Shown: positions 23,090-38,000 of the stretch, one piece after another
Layout of the letters: each line of letters opens with the position of its first letter
Position numbering within the stretch: the first letter of the stretch is position 1
Made by a program: the position numbers and the translations under genes
The notes under the pieces: generated by a model
What the model was told of the DNA's origin: nothing
The model's database searches: none
Seen by the model: the letters and a program-made list of their open reading frames with translations, nothing else
Source: Trileptium ribeirensis
Lineage: Eukaryota; Nematoda; Enoplea; Enoplida; Thoracostomopsidae
DNA: 64,000 nucleotides
Direction: 5' to 3'
Assembly (NCBI GenBank): GCA_030248225.1
Contig: JASANE010018686.1
Coordinates: 1 to 64,000 of the forward strand

Positions 23090-26000
23090 GTAAGTTTACA
23101 AATAGTGCTCTGCAAAGCCTGCAGATATGGAGTGACGAAATCTCCGGAAGACATAGTCGACGTACGACGTACCCAAGATTCTGTAATAGAGCCTAAATGT
23201 GTCATGAGGTAATACACTCATTTTACAGAATGTTTTAACATAATGTATGTGGGCTACGACATCAGGCTCACACGGGATACATCGACGCAGTGCAAAATAT
23301 CACTGGTAAACGCATGTCGTATTTGGAGCAAGCAACAAGCTAACAAAATATTTTGCTAATAAGTACCAAGCGGCTTTCGAAATATGTTCAAAGTATTTGA
23401 ATTGGTGGGTGAACATCAGGAATAGCTATTTTGATTATTGTTTAGTATTTTATATTAGTAGAGCTGCAAACTTTTTTTGATAAACCTCTCTCTTGAGGTC
23501 GCCATAGGTATTGTGAGGTACTGGAAAGACTTCTGAATTTTATTTTTAACCGTTTGTAGTAAGGATTGTTGTTTTGGAAATGCTTCCGATGACACTGACT
23601 ATATCTACCTGGGCACGGAAGCAATGATTTATACCATAAATGTCTGGGATGCGTAAGATTACGTTTTGGCGCGCAGATGGTTCCAGTTGGGGAAAGACTG
23701 TAGTGGTCATGTTGAAATCGCTCATAATTTCTATAATAATTTGGTTATAATTTATTACTAAATCCTTCAAAAATTCCTACTTACACATATACTTTTTCTT
23801 ATACAACCTATATTTAGTTTATCGTTACCAGGTAGTTGTCGTGTTCGTTTTTTTGTTTAAGACATAAGTACATACATTCATTCAAAATTTTATTTTCGAG
23901 ATTGTCTAACTTTGTCTAAAATTGCATCTATAAAGGTTTGATAAAACCTAGCTAATCAAATACTGACTGATTCGTACACTGACAATTATCAAAAATGCTA
24001 CTTTCAGTTAAGTGGTAATATTAGATTTGTGTTGTAGGAATTGTTATTCCCGCTTTCGTTTTTCAGCGACACCGAAGCCGACCCGATTCGTACTCGCATG
24101 ATTCATAGTCACAGTCATCACAAACACGGTCATACAAGGGCCCGACATACTGGTCATTCGCATAGTCAAGGTGGTCATTCGGATCTTGATAGCCATCGTG
24201 GTATTCTGGCATCTGCTGCCTCTGAGCGCAACTCTCTACCCCAACAGCGTGGGCTTGACCACAGTTTTGATGAGGACGATGCTGGTGTTACAAGTGCTTG
24301 GTCACTGAATAGGAAAAGATTAGGTTTACCGTTGCCACACGTTACACAAACCAAACGAGTAACGGTGTCATTTAATTCGCCAACAGGTTAGTGGCCTGTA
24401 CGTATAAAACTGGAGGGCCGACGATTTATGACAGTGCTTAGTTTAAATTAATTGCTCCGTTGCTAAATGTTTTTCAGTATATTAATTTTGGTTATTACTA
24501 ATATACAAGACGGTCTCATCGTGTGTTTTGAAAATATATTAAACGTTTTCCAGGGAAAACCATTCATTTTAGCGTAACATTTTGTTTGTACCAACAGGTA
24601 TAATTTACGCTAGCTAGTGTGATTCTAACATTGTATTTGTCTAGTAAATCAAATAATTTTAGTCATAGTTATAGAATATCTTTTACTACATAAAATATAC
24701 AAACTAACTATAATTATAGACTCTCAGAATGACGCCGTCGGGATTACCGAACACGAGCAAAGCGGTTCAAAAGTAACCTCGAAAGATGGTTGTGAACCAA
24801 GCTTTTCAACTTCTTCATATGGCCGCATAAAGCATGCATCTGCGGACGTGCAACAAGTCGATTCAGATATACTGTCAAAGCCTGAATATTTGGATGAAGC
24901 TATCCAGAATAACGTGAACCAATATCAAGAGCGGTTGAATAATCGATTTGGAAGCTCCATTAGGTATCGTTGCGGACGGCGGTGTGTACCGTACGCGAAT
25001 AAGTCAGAAAAATAGTATGATAATCTGTATGGAATATTGGCTTCTTCAAATTTGGAATAGACTGGAGTTGTGTTTGTTTATTACTCACGGTGCAGAACGG
25101 AAACCCACGCGAACACAATTTTGGGCTTTTTGTTTCAGTGTTATTTTTGTATATCCAGATACATACGATTTATGTCGACATGAAATGAAAATTCACATAT
25201 CTAAAATTCCTAAGCCAGAACAAATATGTCATTCCTAAGCTATAAATTTGATAAAATGCATAAAATATTGCATTTATAGGGCATTGCACGCCTTGACAGA
25301 GGTTATGAATGACTAATTAACTATTTTAGAGTTTTGAATAGTATATACTTGTGAATTGGCTGGAAGTGAGGTGTTTTATATAACACAAAAAGATGATGGA
25401 CTAGCAACATTATTTGTAGATAGACGAGGATTATGTTTGTAAACCCGCTTAACTTAGATCAAGATTCCTTTGAAAGATAAATAAGAATGGCATGAGAATT
25501 AATGGCCAGGACATGGGACGTTTAAGTTCCATTTATAGGTTTATCAGACAGTAACTTGTGCACATATTTTTTGTCAAAATGAATACAGGGTTCAGACTGG
25601 ATCTGATAGAAATTTCTGGGTCTGAAGCAGGGAAAATTGGTGTACATATACACAAATAATAACGATAATAATTAGAAGTGTATACATACGTATAATATAC
25701 ATATGTAATATTCATCGCGATTGAGTTCCCAGTGGATCAAAGACGCACGGTAAAATTTTTGCAGTTATGACCAAAAAGATGAGAAAAAGCTTACGAAAAA
25801 AGGGAAAATCATTGGAATTAAAAAGTTTACTTTGACAGATAACTTTGCCAAAATGGTGCTTTAAAACAAATTTACGACAAGATCATACTAGGTCCATTTT
25901 GGGCCTGATTGGGAAATGTCTTGGTATGATTAGAAAATTTTGAATTTGGACCCGCTTGTGCACATGTTGTATATGTGAGTTAACGAATGCGAAACATTTG

Positions 26001-29000
26001 TTAATTGGGTGCACGGATTTAAAGGACTTACGAAAGCAATTCTTTGGAAGATAGACATTCAATGGAGAGGATGGACGTAACTTTAGCCTGTTAAGGATTG
26101 TGGAATTTGCGAAAAGCATTGCCTGACAGTATTTAAATTAGATGTGGGGTGCATCGAGGGCTGTTTTGGCATTGTCGTTGGCTGTGCCTATGCTTCACTA
26201 CGCTCTGCAGTATCGACAGAGTTACTAATTATGTAAAGTACATCACGTATATTTTATGAGTCTCGATGGGTTTAGGGCCAATGAACTCGATTTCCAGAAT
26301 ATAGCCCGTCTTCAGTAGTTAGGTTAAGTATTATGTACAGGGCATCAACGATGGTCTATATAGGTTTTTCGGCGTGATGGATACGATGGTTTGATTATCT
26401 AGTGACCAGCACATATATTTCATGCCTTTTCACAGGTTTTCAATTGAACCTCGTTTCCAGAAATATAGCACGTCGTCAATCGGTTGTTTGGTTATGTCCT
26501 GCGTGCAGGGCATCAAGAATTGTCTTCATAGGTTTTATGAATACCATGATTTAATTATATAGAGACCGTCCCCAAAATTGTTTTCAATGTGTTTAGGGCC
26601 AATGTATCTAATTTCCAGAATATAGCATGTCTTCATTCAGTAGCTTGATTATGTACGGAGTGCACGGCATCAAAGGTTTTTCAATAGAATGAATACGAAA
26701 TACGATGGTTTGGTTATCTATCGACCAGCGTAAATATTTCATGCGTTGTCAGCTGTTCAAGAGGTTTTTATGATGGTATATTCATCAAACACAGCCTTCT
26801 GCAGGTGATTAAACGAAATAACTTAAAAAGAAACCACGCTTGCTCCGTTCCGCCCTCGTTTGCGAGCTACTAGTTTATGATGAATTAAAGATTTTAGATA
26901 CAAACAAACAAGGTTTTATATTTATTTCAAAATCGACTGCCTAAGGTCATATTATGTGGAACTAAAGCCAAAAACCTTTACTAAAAAGGTATAGGAAATT
27001 ATGGCAATAAAGAGTGTTTTGCCTGTAGCCTCGGATCAAGGGATCGTGGCTTCGGTATCGAAAAGCCACTATTAAAATTTTGCAAGTTTTTGTATATTAG
27101 GAGCAGTTGCAATATATCTGGATATTACGACGTTGCAGATACTATGCGGCTCCGAAGGTGTATCCGGATATCGTTAGCCATAACTAGTAGTAAGATATAA
27201 GGATATTTTTCACGGTTAACAGCTATTAGACTAGTCTTACCCCGGTTCGTACGCTTTGTTTTAGTAGTTCCAGCGAATGTATTCTCTTCATTGGTCTGAT
27301 CACGGTTGGTGTTTCGTTAATTGCAGACGAAGTAATCCGACGCGGCAGAAAACTTGGTCAAGGCGTTATGATGAATATTCTACATTGAAGCGGCAAATAG
27401 ATAATTCTACAGGGCTAAAACATAATGTTGATGTTGCCAAGCCGAGCCAATCACCATCGATGTCAGGACTTTCACCGCCTGGTTCACACGGGGATTCTAC
27501 ACTCGGCAACTATAAAAGGTTAATCTCTTATTTGGATTTATTTGGCGATGTGTACTAATAAGCTGTTTGCTGAAATGGAGCTACCGAAGCGAGTGGAGTT
27601 CCACTGATAGAGCGATAGGGACAATCTACTTGTCTGTCGTTGTATCTTATAACTCATGTTGGGTGGATACATTCTGATAAATTTTTGTTCGGTAGCAAAG
27701 TGATCAACCGCTATTTGAACGTTGTGAGCGTCTACTGTGTCTTCCTCACAAAAATGGCCAAAAACTAGGTTTCAAAAGTTCTTCGGCAAATCTGATCGTG
27801 CTCGGTGCACGTGAAGCGCAGCCTCTATATCTCGCGATAGAGGCTTCACATCGAAAATTAAAGGCCACCTACGGGAATCAAGATCCACAACTTTGCTGAG
27901 CATCACTTGTTTGTGGAATCGCTTCGTGGGCAGCTGTGGGTCCGAATATAGTTCGTCGGTTCTTTGTTAGAAATATTTTTCAACGTTTGGCGTGTTATTG
28001 CGAGTCTGCGTTGCTTTAAACGAGGGTCTATTATGTTATCGAGCACCCTTAATACGATAGTTTTGTTATACAGACTCCAAATTGACTATATTATAATATA
28101 CCTTTTCAGACGATTGAATGATTTTACGGTTAACGCATCCGATTTCCCAAATGCTGTCTACCCTCAGTTCTATATGTGATTGTTTCATGTTATTAAGCTC
28201 ATTCGGTTAAAGCATGTCACCATGCTCCAGAATCATTCGCATATCCGATAGGGGCTGGCGAATACTTTTTAGTACGTCCTATTATGCGACAGAGAAACTT
28301 GATTCTATGCTTAAAAACTTGATGTTACGCTTGAAGCACCTTGCTTCTTCGTTTTTAAGTTATGTTCATATAATTGCTTGTTATCTTTGTTTTAATTTGA
28401 TTCGTTACTGCTCTGTACCCAGGGGCGCAGCGCGCGTCTCAATACTGCGGAGTCACCTGTCTACGAGATGTACTAATATTGCTCAAAATTTTTTTGATTT
28501 TTACAAGTTTTTGACGGTAGTCGCTCAAAAATGTATAAATAACCTCCGTGTACAAGAAGATTCGAGAGTTATAATTATTAAAATTTAAATACACAAATAA
28601 TATATGAAATTAAAAGTATGTTGCGTACCGCAAATAACGTCTATCAACGTTGTACTACAGCGAGACGAATGCCGTCAAATACATTCTTTTCATGACAACA
28701 ACAGAAAGACATTACGTTTAAATTTTACCAAGTTGAAGTATAGACATGTCGGTTTTCGAAACTGGTTTATGTTTTTCTGGTATTGTAAGTTGTGTTTTTA
28801 CTCGAAATATGTATTACTGATATTGTTTTTACACTAAAGTGTGGATTACACGCCGAACTTCATCACTTCACATGCCAGCAGTCTCACAAACGCTTGACCG
28901 AGTGCTGCCGTGTAGAAAGAAGGTTAAGTAAGCAGCTCACCAGCTTTTAAAGTGTTTACTCAACACTGTCGTTAGGCAGTCTTTTAGTTGTTGATTTTCT

Positions 29001-32000
29001 AAAAAAATCTGTTATTGCTCAATTTTTAAATGGCAGTTCAGTTAATATTGCTTAAATATTAAACAAATTAACAGAAAGTGGATATCAGCGGATGCCACAG
29101 TGTACTAAACTCGAATCGAACAAGGTACGCATTAGGATTAATTGCGGTATTCATAACGTGACAGGCCCTTACTGTAAAGTCACACGATATCAATTATTTG
29201 CCAGAAATTCCTGGGGTCATCGGTCATATACACCACCGATTCAGATAGTGGGGGTCATGGTCGTCTCCAACCCATCCCCACCGCCTTTTTTGCTGCACCC
29301 GTCTCTGTAACACGTATTTTTTCATTTCAGCATGACGAGGACAGACTACACATACGCTTTCAGGTAATGATAGCAATAAGCTATAATTTTAGCGTAATAG
29401 TATTTTAGAATATTTTGCCGTGTTAAAATGTATTTTCTAGTAGCACGAAGGAATCATTTTTAAAGTGCACTTTGGAGCAACATTTTCATATTGACAGTTT
29501 TTATTTTTCATTAACACGTTAAATTACATATAACGAGACAATACTATCTAACACATTAGAACAATTGTCTGGCTAGTCCAAACCTCGGAAGTTATAACCG
29601 GGCGGCCCCCTGGTTCACCTGCCGGGGGTGCCGGATTTTGCCGGGGTGCCAAATTTTTTTGCCGGATTTTGTCGCGTTTATTTTTCTCAACAGGGGCTTT
29701 GAACCCGGGGTACCCGAAATTTTGCAGGCCGGTACCTCTGTTTACCGGGGGCAGCCAAAAATGCTGGGGTACCCCGCCCACCTGCCTCACTTTGTACGAG
29801 CCAGGTTGTGGAACGAATGTCTAACGAACAACAGTTACTTAAGGCGGTGACTATATATCATTAAATTAGCACAATTAGTTTTGAATTTATGCGCGAGTCT
29901 ACTTTGGGTGCGTACACCAAGATTGCTCCTTTGTCAAAATAACGAATCGAGTCAAAATAATAACCAAAAATGCTAATACCAATGGCAAAAATGTGAACGC
30001 GAAAATGGGTTCTGCTATGTAGGAATGGAATCTACGTTCGCGCATTTGTCCATTTTGCATGTTTGGCTGCGTTCATCAAGTGACATTCTGAATCAGACAT
30101 CAATTTTGGTGATCTATTTTGTATTATGCTATACGAGAAAAGATGCCACTGATAATCGTGTTTTCGCTTGTACACGATCAACAAAAATGTAATGCGAATT
30201 CGCAAAATAGTCACTACGAACAGCGCATACGCGTTGCTGCATCGCAAATCGTATAGGCCTACATAAGGCAAAATCGTGATTTGTTCGCCTACATAGCTTT
30301 TACGATTGTGAACTGTCTTGACAAAAGAACAACCCGGGTCTACTCAGCTAAAGTGGACTAACTCAATGCCCTAGGGCATACCAAACATTAATTTGTCGAA
30401 AAGGACGTATGACCGTAGTAGATCCTAACTCTAACATGGAAACATACAAATGTTGTTCCTAGTACGCAAGGGTGACCTTCATCTAGGAATCATTAGTATA
30501 ATGCGACAGACACTACTCGCTTCAAGACACATCATAAAACATGTTAAAATAGAAATCAATTGCTGCAAAGTTTTTGTGCTAAAGATAGATTATCCTGTTG
30601 CTAGGTTATCGCGCTAAACCAATGATTTGTTTCAACAACGTCTATAGTTCAGAAACAGACGGGCAGATACTTGTAATTGTTTCCCATTGATTTCAGTTAA
30701 CCATCGGCTCGTAGTGGTAGAAGCATTACTCTGCATGTCTCCCTTTCTAAGAGAAGGGATAAAACAAGTCCCACTTTTCAACCAAAATCACGTCGAATTT
30801 TGATATTTCTGTCTGTAACATGGTAACAATGTCGTGATAAAATTTTTAATAGTACAGAGGACCTGTAATATTGCAACAGCATGCCTGATATCTGTCCGAT
30901 AGCGCGTTGACAAAAAGAGAAAAAAGAAAGAAAAAATAGAATAAGTGGGAGGAAAAGGGAAAAGGAGAGAATGAAAAAAAACAGAAGAAAAAAAAAGAGG
31001 AGAGAAGGAGAAGAAAAAGAAAAGAGACAAACACAGAACAAAAGAAAAAGAAAACCCAACCACACACCACAAACAACCACACACAAAAAAAAGAAAAAAC
31101 CAACAAAAAATAAGCAAAAAAATACAACCCACACACACCCCACACAAAACCAACAAGCACACAAACACCACAACCACCACCCACCACACACGCGACGGTG
31201 TCCAACGGTTTAAAAATTTTTTGCAGTCTCACATCACTCATAATGCATGAGCGCACTATATTATAGTTTCCAGTACTAGAATTTTGGCCGTAGCAGCATT
31301 TCAAAAACGTTTATCTATAAAATTTTCTATTTTTGTGACGCAGAAATATACGAATTACCTTGATCAATTGACACATCACAAATCTCGCAACACCACGAGT
31401 TTTTGGTTGAGACTCACTGAGATAGTACAGTGCTCGTTAATCGCCGGTTTGTACGCGGGGGAGCTTCATTCCGCAATGGCGGGGAGCTATTATTTACATG
31501 TATTATATACGGTAACATATATAAGTATTGGAAGTCGATTTACAGTTATCACCTACATACATAGTATTGTTACAGACAACGTCATATATGCTGTACTATA
31601 GCATCATTTAACCACGTTTTATGAAATGGATATAAAAATTTATAATTTCTGAATTTACCCTGTCGCACAACTGTAAATCTGGCTGAAAATCACTAATATT
31701 TGTGGTATGAAAGTGAATTTGGTGCTGTTGTCGGAACTACCGGCCTGGACCGGTTCAGCGGCTCGAAACCGACACATTTTAAAGCCGGTCGACCGTCATC
31801 ATTACATAGATGTTTAGCTGGGGTATCAAAACTTAGTATCGAACTTTTCAGCACCCCGTCACTAGTGTAAGTATTTAGTATGTCGATGCATTTTATATAG
31901 TACTTGTTTACTATTCAGACTGTTCTAGTAGAGAGCCATATAGGTAATAAGTTGTTTAAATTACAAACTACTTTAACCTTTTAAAGTTAGTGATAAAGCT

Positions 32001-35000
32001 GAATGAACACAAAAATTCTGAGCAAATTACAGTAATGTTATCGCTTTTTAGTCCAAGCTATCGAACCAGTGCTTCAACGCCTAAAGTTGAAAGTCCAAAA
32101 CTGTCGCGCTCAAGTATTCATGGCTTTATCAATTTTTGTACTTCTGCTGTTTCATCTCCAAATTCATTTGGTAAGTGAAAAATCTTAATATTTCGTTGAT
32201 AAAATTTGTAGTTGAAGATGATGTAATTGATACGGACAGATCGAAGAGAGCGGAGTTTCCACTGAGGGCGCTAAAGGAAAAATTTTTAAAATTTCTTTGT
32301 TTATAGCAATAGTGATGAGAATGTGTCCTTTAGCTGTACGCGAACAGCTACGACCCCATCTTTAGAGTCAAAATAGCAAAAACAGGTTTTAATGGTTCTT
32401 TGCCAAATTTAGGCATACAGGTACCAGTGTTTCGCAGCCGCTATCTCGTGACACAGGCTTCGCAACGAAAAAATGGTGACCACTGCCGAATCAGGTTTTG
32501 CTACCTAGCGCCCAACTTGACTATATTATACCTTTTTCACATTTGATTTTTTTGTTTATGTATTGCGTGCATGGGGTGAAGAATGGTCTATATATAGGTA
32601 TTTCTGAAGGCTAAATACAATGATTTGGGTATATAGAGTCCATCGTGCATATTTCATGGGTTTTCAAATGGTTTAGGATCAGTGAACCCGACTTCCAGAA
32701 AATAGCCGGTCTTCAGTAGTTTGGTATATGGCATCATAAATATAGATGTTTTTCGGTATGCTCAATGCAATGGTTTGGTTATCTAGAGTCCGGAGTACAT
32801 ATTTCATTGGTTTTCAATGGGTTTAGGGTCATTGAACCAGATTTGGAGAATATAGTCTGTCTTGTTCATTGTTCCGAATTGTTGAAACGGAGTGAGCGTA
32901 GCAACCGGAGTTTTCACTGAGGGCGCTAGGGGCCAAATCGAGAAAATTAATTGCGTATGTTTCTACCATTCATAACTCCGGGTGGATGATTTTCAGTAAT
33001 TTTTTCATTCCTTAGCATAAATGACAAGGAAGTGCCCTTTAGTTGAACGCGAACAGCCCCGACCCCATCTTCGGGGTCAAAATGACAAAAATAGGGTTTT
33101 AACGGTTCTTTGCCATATATGCCATATTGGTATCAGTGTTTCACTGCCCATATTTCACGACACAGTATTTGTTGGTAATATTTTTCGCTGTATTTGTTTG
33201 GGTATTATTTTAAAGAACTAGGTAATGATTAATTAAGTTCTAAAACATCGGACGAAAACGGGTTTGTTACATAAAAAAACTAGATGAGCTATTCATACAT
33301 ACAGGTTTTTTCAAAAATGGCAATGGGTCCAGACTAGTTCGGGTTACGATTTCACTGGGTTTGATTAGACATTTCTGGGTTGGAGCAGGAAAAATGAGTG
33401 CTTGCACAGGCAAATTGTAACAATAATAAATACTGGTTTACAGACACATATAAACGTATATCATTTACATGGGGATTGAGGTTCCACGGCATAGAAGGCG
33501 CGCAAAAAATCATATCAGTTATGACCATAATTGATCAAAAATTATGGAAATCACGAAGTAAACGGAAACATTATTGGAGTTAAAAAGTTTACTTCGAGAG
33601 ATAACTTTGTCAAGAGCGTGGATTAAAATAAAATTCGCTACAGCACCATACTGGTTCCAATTTGGGTCTAATTAGAAAATTTTTTTGAGTCTGGACCGAC
33701 CAAAAAGAACCCAGTACCGGTGTACCAATATGGAAGTGTTCCATGAGTGACACTTCTACGCGGTTACACGCGCACCAGGCTACTGAGTATGCTATGAGCT
33801 TTTAAAATTCCTCTTCCATATCTAGGATATTTACACATAATCCACCTAACGGACGGACAGTGATAAATTTATCAGTGCGCACGTAAAGAAATGTTTCTCG
33901 CCTTCCTCACTGCACAAACGCCGACACTAATTAGAAATTTGGGTACATGGTATCCCTTGCTATTTTACATTATAACCCTTTCTCAGAGGCGTGGGATTAG
34001 AGCACTATGCCCTTATTGAGTTTTACGACATTACAGTGCAGCTTTGAGTTGCTAGAGCAATTGTTTTGGCGCTGCAAGCAAAAATTTACCAAATGTGAAT
34101 TTTTCAAAAATGTGGGATACCTGCGTTTGCTGTCTTATAAAGTTATTTAACATGTTAAATGTTAGCATCATTAATTTAAGCCTACGCTGCCTTTGCTTGT
34201 TGGTAGAACTCCAGAAGGTTAAAATGCATAATTTTAAATAAACTTTTGTATTTTGATAATTTAGTTCGCAAAACGACTCGATAGTTATTCTGGGTTGCTG
34301 AATACGACAAGAACAATCGTGTTTGTGTTATAGGTGCCCATATACAGTGCTCGGGTCGTCCAGTTTGAAAAACGACGCCAGAAATCTAATATTATTGAAG
34401 CTGATAATTTTAGAACATTTTTGGTCATTACAATGAGTAATAAAGTGTTCTGGGGTTATTTGATCATCATGTATTATATTATTTATAAATCATGACGTAT
34501 TTTGTGAGAATATAGTGCATTTCTGAATACGTTTTTATGATATGCTATTCAGTGTATAAATATGAAAAATGATGACAATGTGTGCATTTAATAAATAGTT
34601 TTTACGGATGCCATAATTAATAACGTGAGCACTGTCCGTTTGTTTACTCTTGTTTTGCGGGCTTCTTGTATTGAGCATTGTATATTGTTTTAGGCAATTG
34701 GCTGAGGTCGAGTTTTTATAAAAGCGACAAAGCTTCCGACCAATATATGGATCGTACCGCAGAAATGCTTGGCCAAGAAAAATTTCAGCGAAGTCAGGCG
34801 GAAGTGCGGTCGCCTCAGGAACTGCTTTCACTAAACCATGATGAAAAAAAAAATTTACTACGTTCGAGACATCATTTGCAAATGTCGCAAGCCTCCTCTA
34901 GAGATTTTGGTGATCCTTCTACGCCTTATTATAACAGTACGAGTCTTATAATAATTCCTTCGTATTTCTTTACTGTTCTCATCTATTAATTTATGTGCAT

Positions 35001-38000
35001 GATGTATTTTTCATTATTTCAATATCTGTGTCATGACTGATTACTCCTAATGTATGAGTATTCAATTTCCTATGTTGTGAATTTGCTGTAGTAAACTGGC
35101 AAGAAGTACTATGTTAGGTTTCGTGCCACTAGAGACTTACGTGTGTTTTCTCCAATGACTCGATCACGTGTTGTCGTTATTAACGTTGCCGGTTGGGTCA
35201 AAATGACGTTTTCAATGGGCTTATGATAACCAAAATAAAAATTATAATATTCTCCGCAACCACTCGAGCTATATGGGAGTTATTGGTTTCATTGAGCGAT
35301 TCACCCTTTATATAGCTTTGCATAGTACGCTGTTGTCGTCTCTATACTATTTGCGCAGCAGAGTTGGTTCAAAATGAGGTTGTCCGTGGGCCATAGCACC
35401 CAAAATACACGAAAACGAAAATACTTCCGTAACTGCCCGAGCTATGTGGGCATACATGCTGATAGGGGAAAGCGGCGGTATTATCTCCCATGGTCTCGGA
35501 CCCCATCCCGCCGTGGTGTCGGCGATGACAATGGTAGGTAGTCTGATCCCCCTAAGGTTCGGCACGGCACCCACCCCCACCACGCCTAAGGCGCACAACA
35601 AATTTTGCCAAAAATAGGCAAAACTCGCGGGAAAATTGGCAAAAATTGGAGGAGTTTAAGAAAATTGACAAAAATGGCAAAATTTAAGAAAAGTTTTGAA
35701 TCCCAAAAAATTGCCAACTTTTATCCCCCGCCGACCGGCTGATCTGAACTCGACTCTCCGCGCGGCACTCGCCATCCCTTTTGGGACATTCGGCATCGAC
35801 TATGTATATATATGGGCGTTATTCATCTGATTTTATAGAGCAATTCGCATTTATGTAGTTGCACATAGAGTGTTACTATTATTATTATTTACGCTGCAGG
35901 TTTGGGTCAGAATGGTATGTTCAAAGGTCCGTAAAACCAAAATATACATAAACAACAAGATCTCTGCAACCGCTTTAGCTAGATTGGTATTATTGGTATC
36001 ATTTTGTAGAACACTTAATCCTTTAAGTAGTGGCTCGTGCTGTTCCTCTAAATACTCAATAAGCGGGTACATCTCCTCTGCGAAAATGCACGTCCCTCTA
36101 AATTACATGTTCAAGACTTAGAATTCACCACCTCGGTCATGAGAGAAGCTTCTATGTAGTTAAAATTATCGTGTCGGGGTTCTTAGCATATATATATCAG
36201 GGAGTAACCAATTCCGGTTTCGGCGAAAATCATGTTCTGGTTGGGGTTCCGGCAAAGCACAAAAAGCACACCGGAACCGGAATTCCGGGTCAAAAATTTT
36301 GTTTGAAATTTTCCACGTTTTTGCTTCATCTGTGGTCCAAACATATGTAATATATACACACAATGATCCAGTTCCAATACAGCCAAGCAAAAGAAAACAT
36401 TAACTCAGCAATTTGCCGTGTGAAACGCAAGTACAGCAAATAATTTCAGCACAAATTTTTCATCTTAACCTGCAGGAGTTTGTTAACAAAACAAATCCAG
36501 GTCTGTGCTTATAGCAGGTATTTCACACATTCAGGAGTCTGCGGGGTATGTTCGGATTAATCCGGTCCAACTGGGTAACAGAGTATGGATTACGCAAAAG
36601 TACGTAGCGTAAGCTTGGCTAACATAAATTGCGTCAAGCACCAGCCAGTGCGCTTGTAGTAAATCAGTATACATTAAAGTAACGCTATCTACAATGCAGC
36701 CAGAAACTGCTTTCTTGGCAATGCCCTGTATTTATTGAAACTGTGCGAGCAGTATCACAGTTTGTCTCATTTATATTATTCTGATTAGAAAGTTATCAGC
36801 ATAATCATCTAGCTGAAGGGCACTGTTTGCACAATGCTAACCTAAACAGTGTCTCTGACCACTGAGCAGAGAATTACCTTCTATTATTTTGTCTTAGAGC
36901 CATATAAACCAATAATTCTAGGTTTCCTACAGAACTACATGTAACAAACGTATGTGTAGTAAAGGGAGGCGACTGGAGACAGAGCGAAAGTGTTTATTCT
37001 ACGCTCTATGCGAGTTACAAGAACATTCAATTTGACGCAGTACACGCGAGGGTGTATAGTGGAAGGAATTATTTGCTCTGGGTGTCCAAAAACCGATATA
37101 TTGATCAATAAATAACCATTATTAGCTTCGTCAGTCTCTTTAAAGTTTAGGAAAGGCATTAATGCCATCGCATTACATTAAGTTTAATGGTAAAAGTTAT
37201 TTTCAATACATTTTAAATCCTCTATACCTTCATTTCTTCCTTCATCTGTTTTACTATATATAAGTTTCGAAGACCAGGTTCTGGATCCGGTTTAAGTGAA
37301 CGGTTCCGGTTATTCCCTGATATATATGCAGCTTATACACCGATCGGTGATTGCCCAATCTAGCCTTCAGTAGTTGCTGTGTTGTGTGATCAAATGCTCC
37401 GAGCTGACAGTTTCTCTAGCTTAATAGTTTGTGTTAGCTACGGTTTCTGGTCATATTGGCTCTAATGTACGTTTTCATAGTTTTGAGCATTTTAATTTGA
37501 CAATGTGTAAAATATTTATATTGCATTATACTAATATTAGGATTGTATTCGCGGACGCCATCCTCGGTTGCAACGGGTCGATTTTCACGCATACGATCGA
37601 ACGCTCGAGATATTTGTTCAAACGTTTGGTTCGCAATGATTTACATCATTAGGTCAGTAATGTACATCATAACGTTTGGATGTATCCGGAGCTTTATTTC
37701 CCGGAAGTTACAAGAACGACGTCGCAGCAGGAGATTTGAGGTATATTGAATTCTATTGAATCTACTCACTGGAATTTTTATATTTTGATTATAAAATCGT
37801 TTGTGAAGCATTGACGAAATTTCGACCCTGTTTTTGCACATTGGAAAAAATTTTGTCTTCAACCGCTCCAGTATGCAAAAATCTATTGTTGTAATACGAA
37901 TCACATAGAACCTGGGGTAATGAACAAACTAAATCCATTTTCTATTTTAGTAGGCTAGAGTCTCGTTCGTTATGGGAATTCAAACTCAAATATAAGACTC

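Noticed and set aside
30778..31304. Overlapping long minus-strand open frames rich in Phe, Leu, Val and Cys
   Set aside because: They arise from the T-depleted simple tract at 30,909-31,197; all frames are open there because stop codons cannot form easily, and the protein is low complexity.
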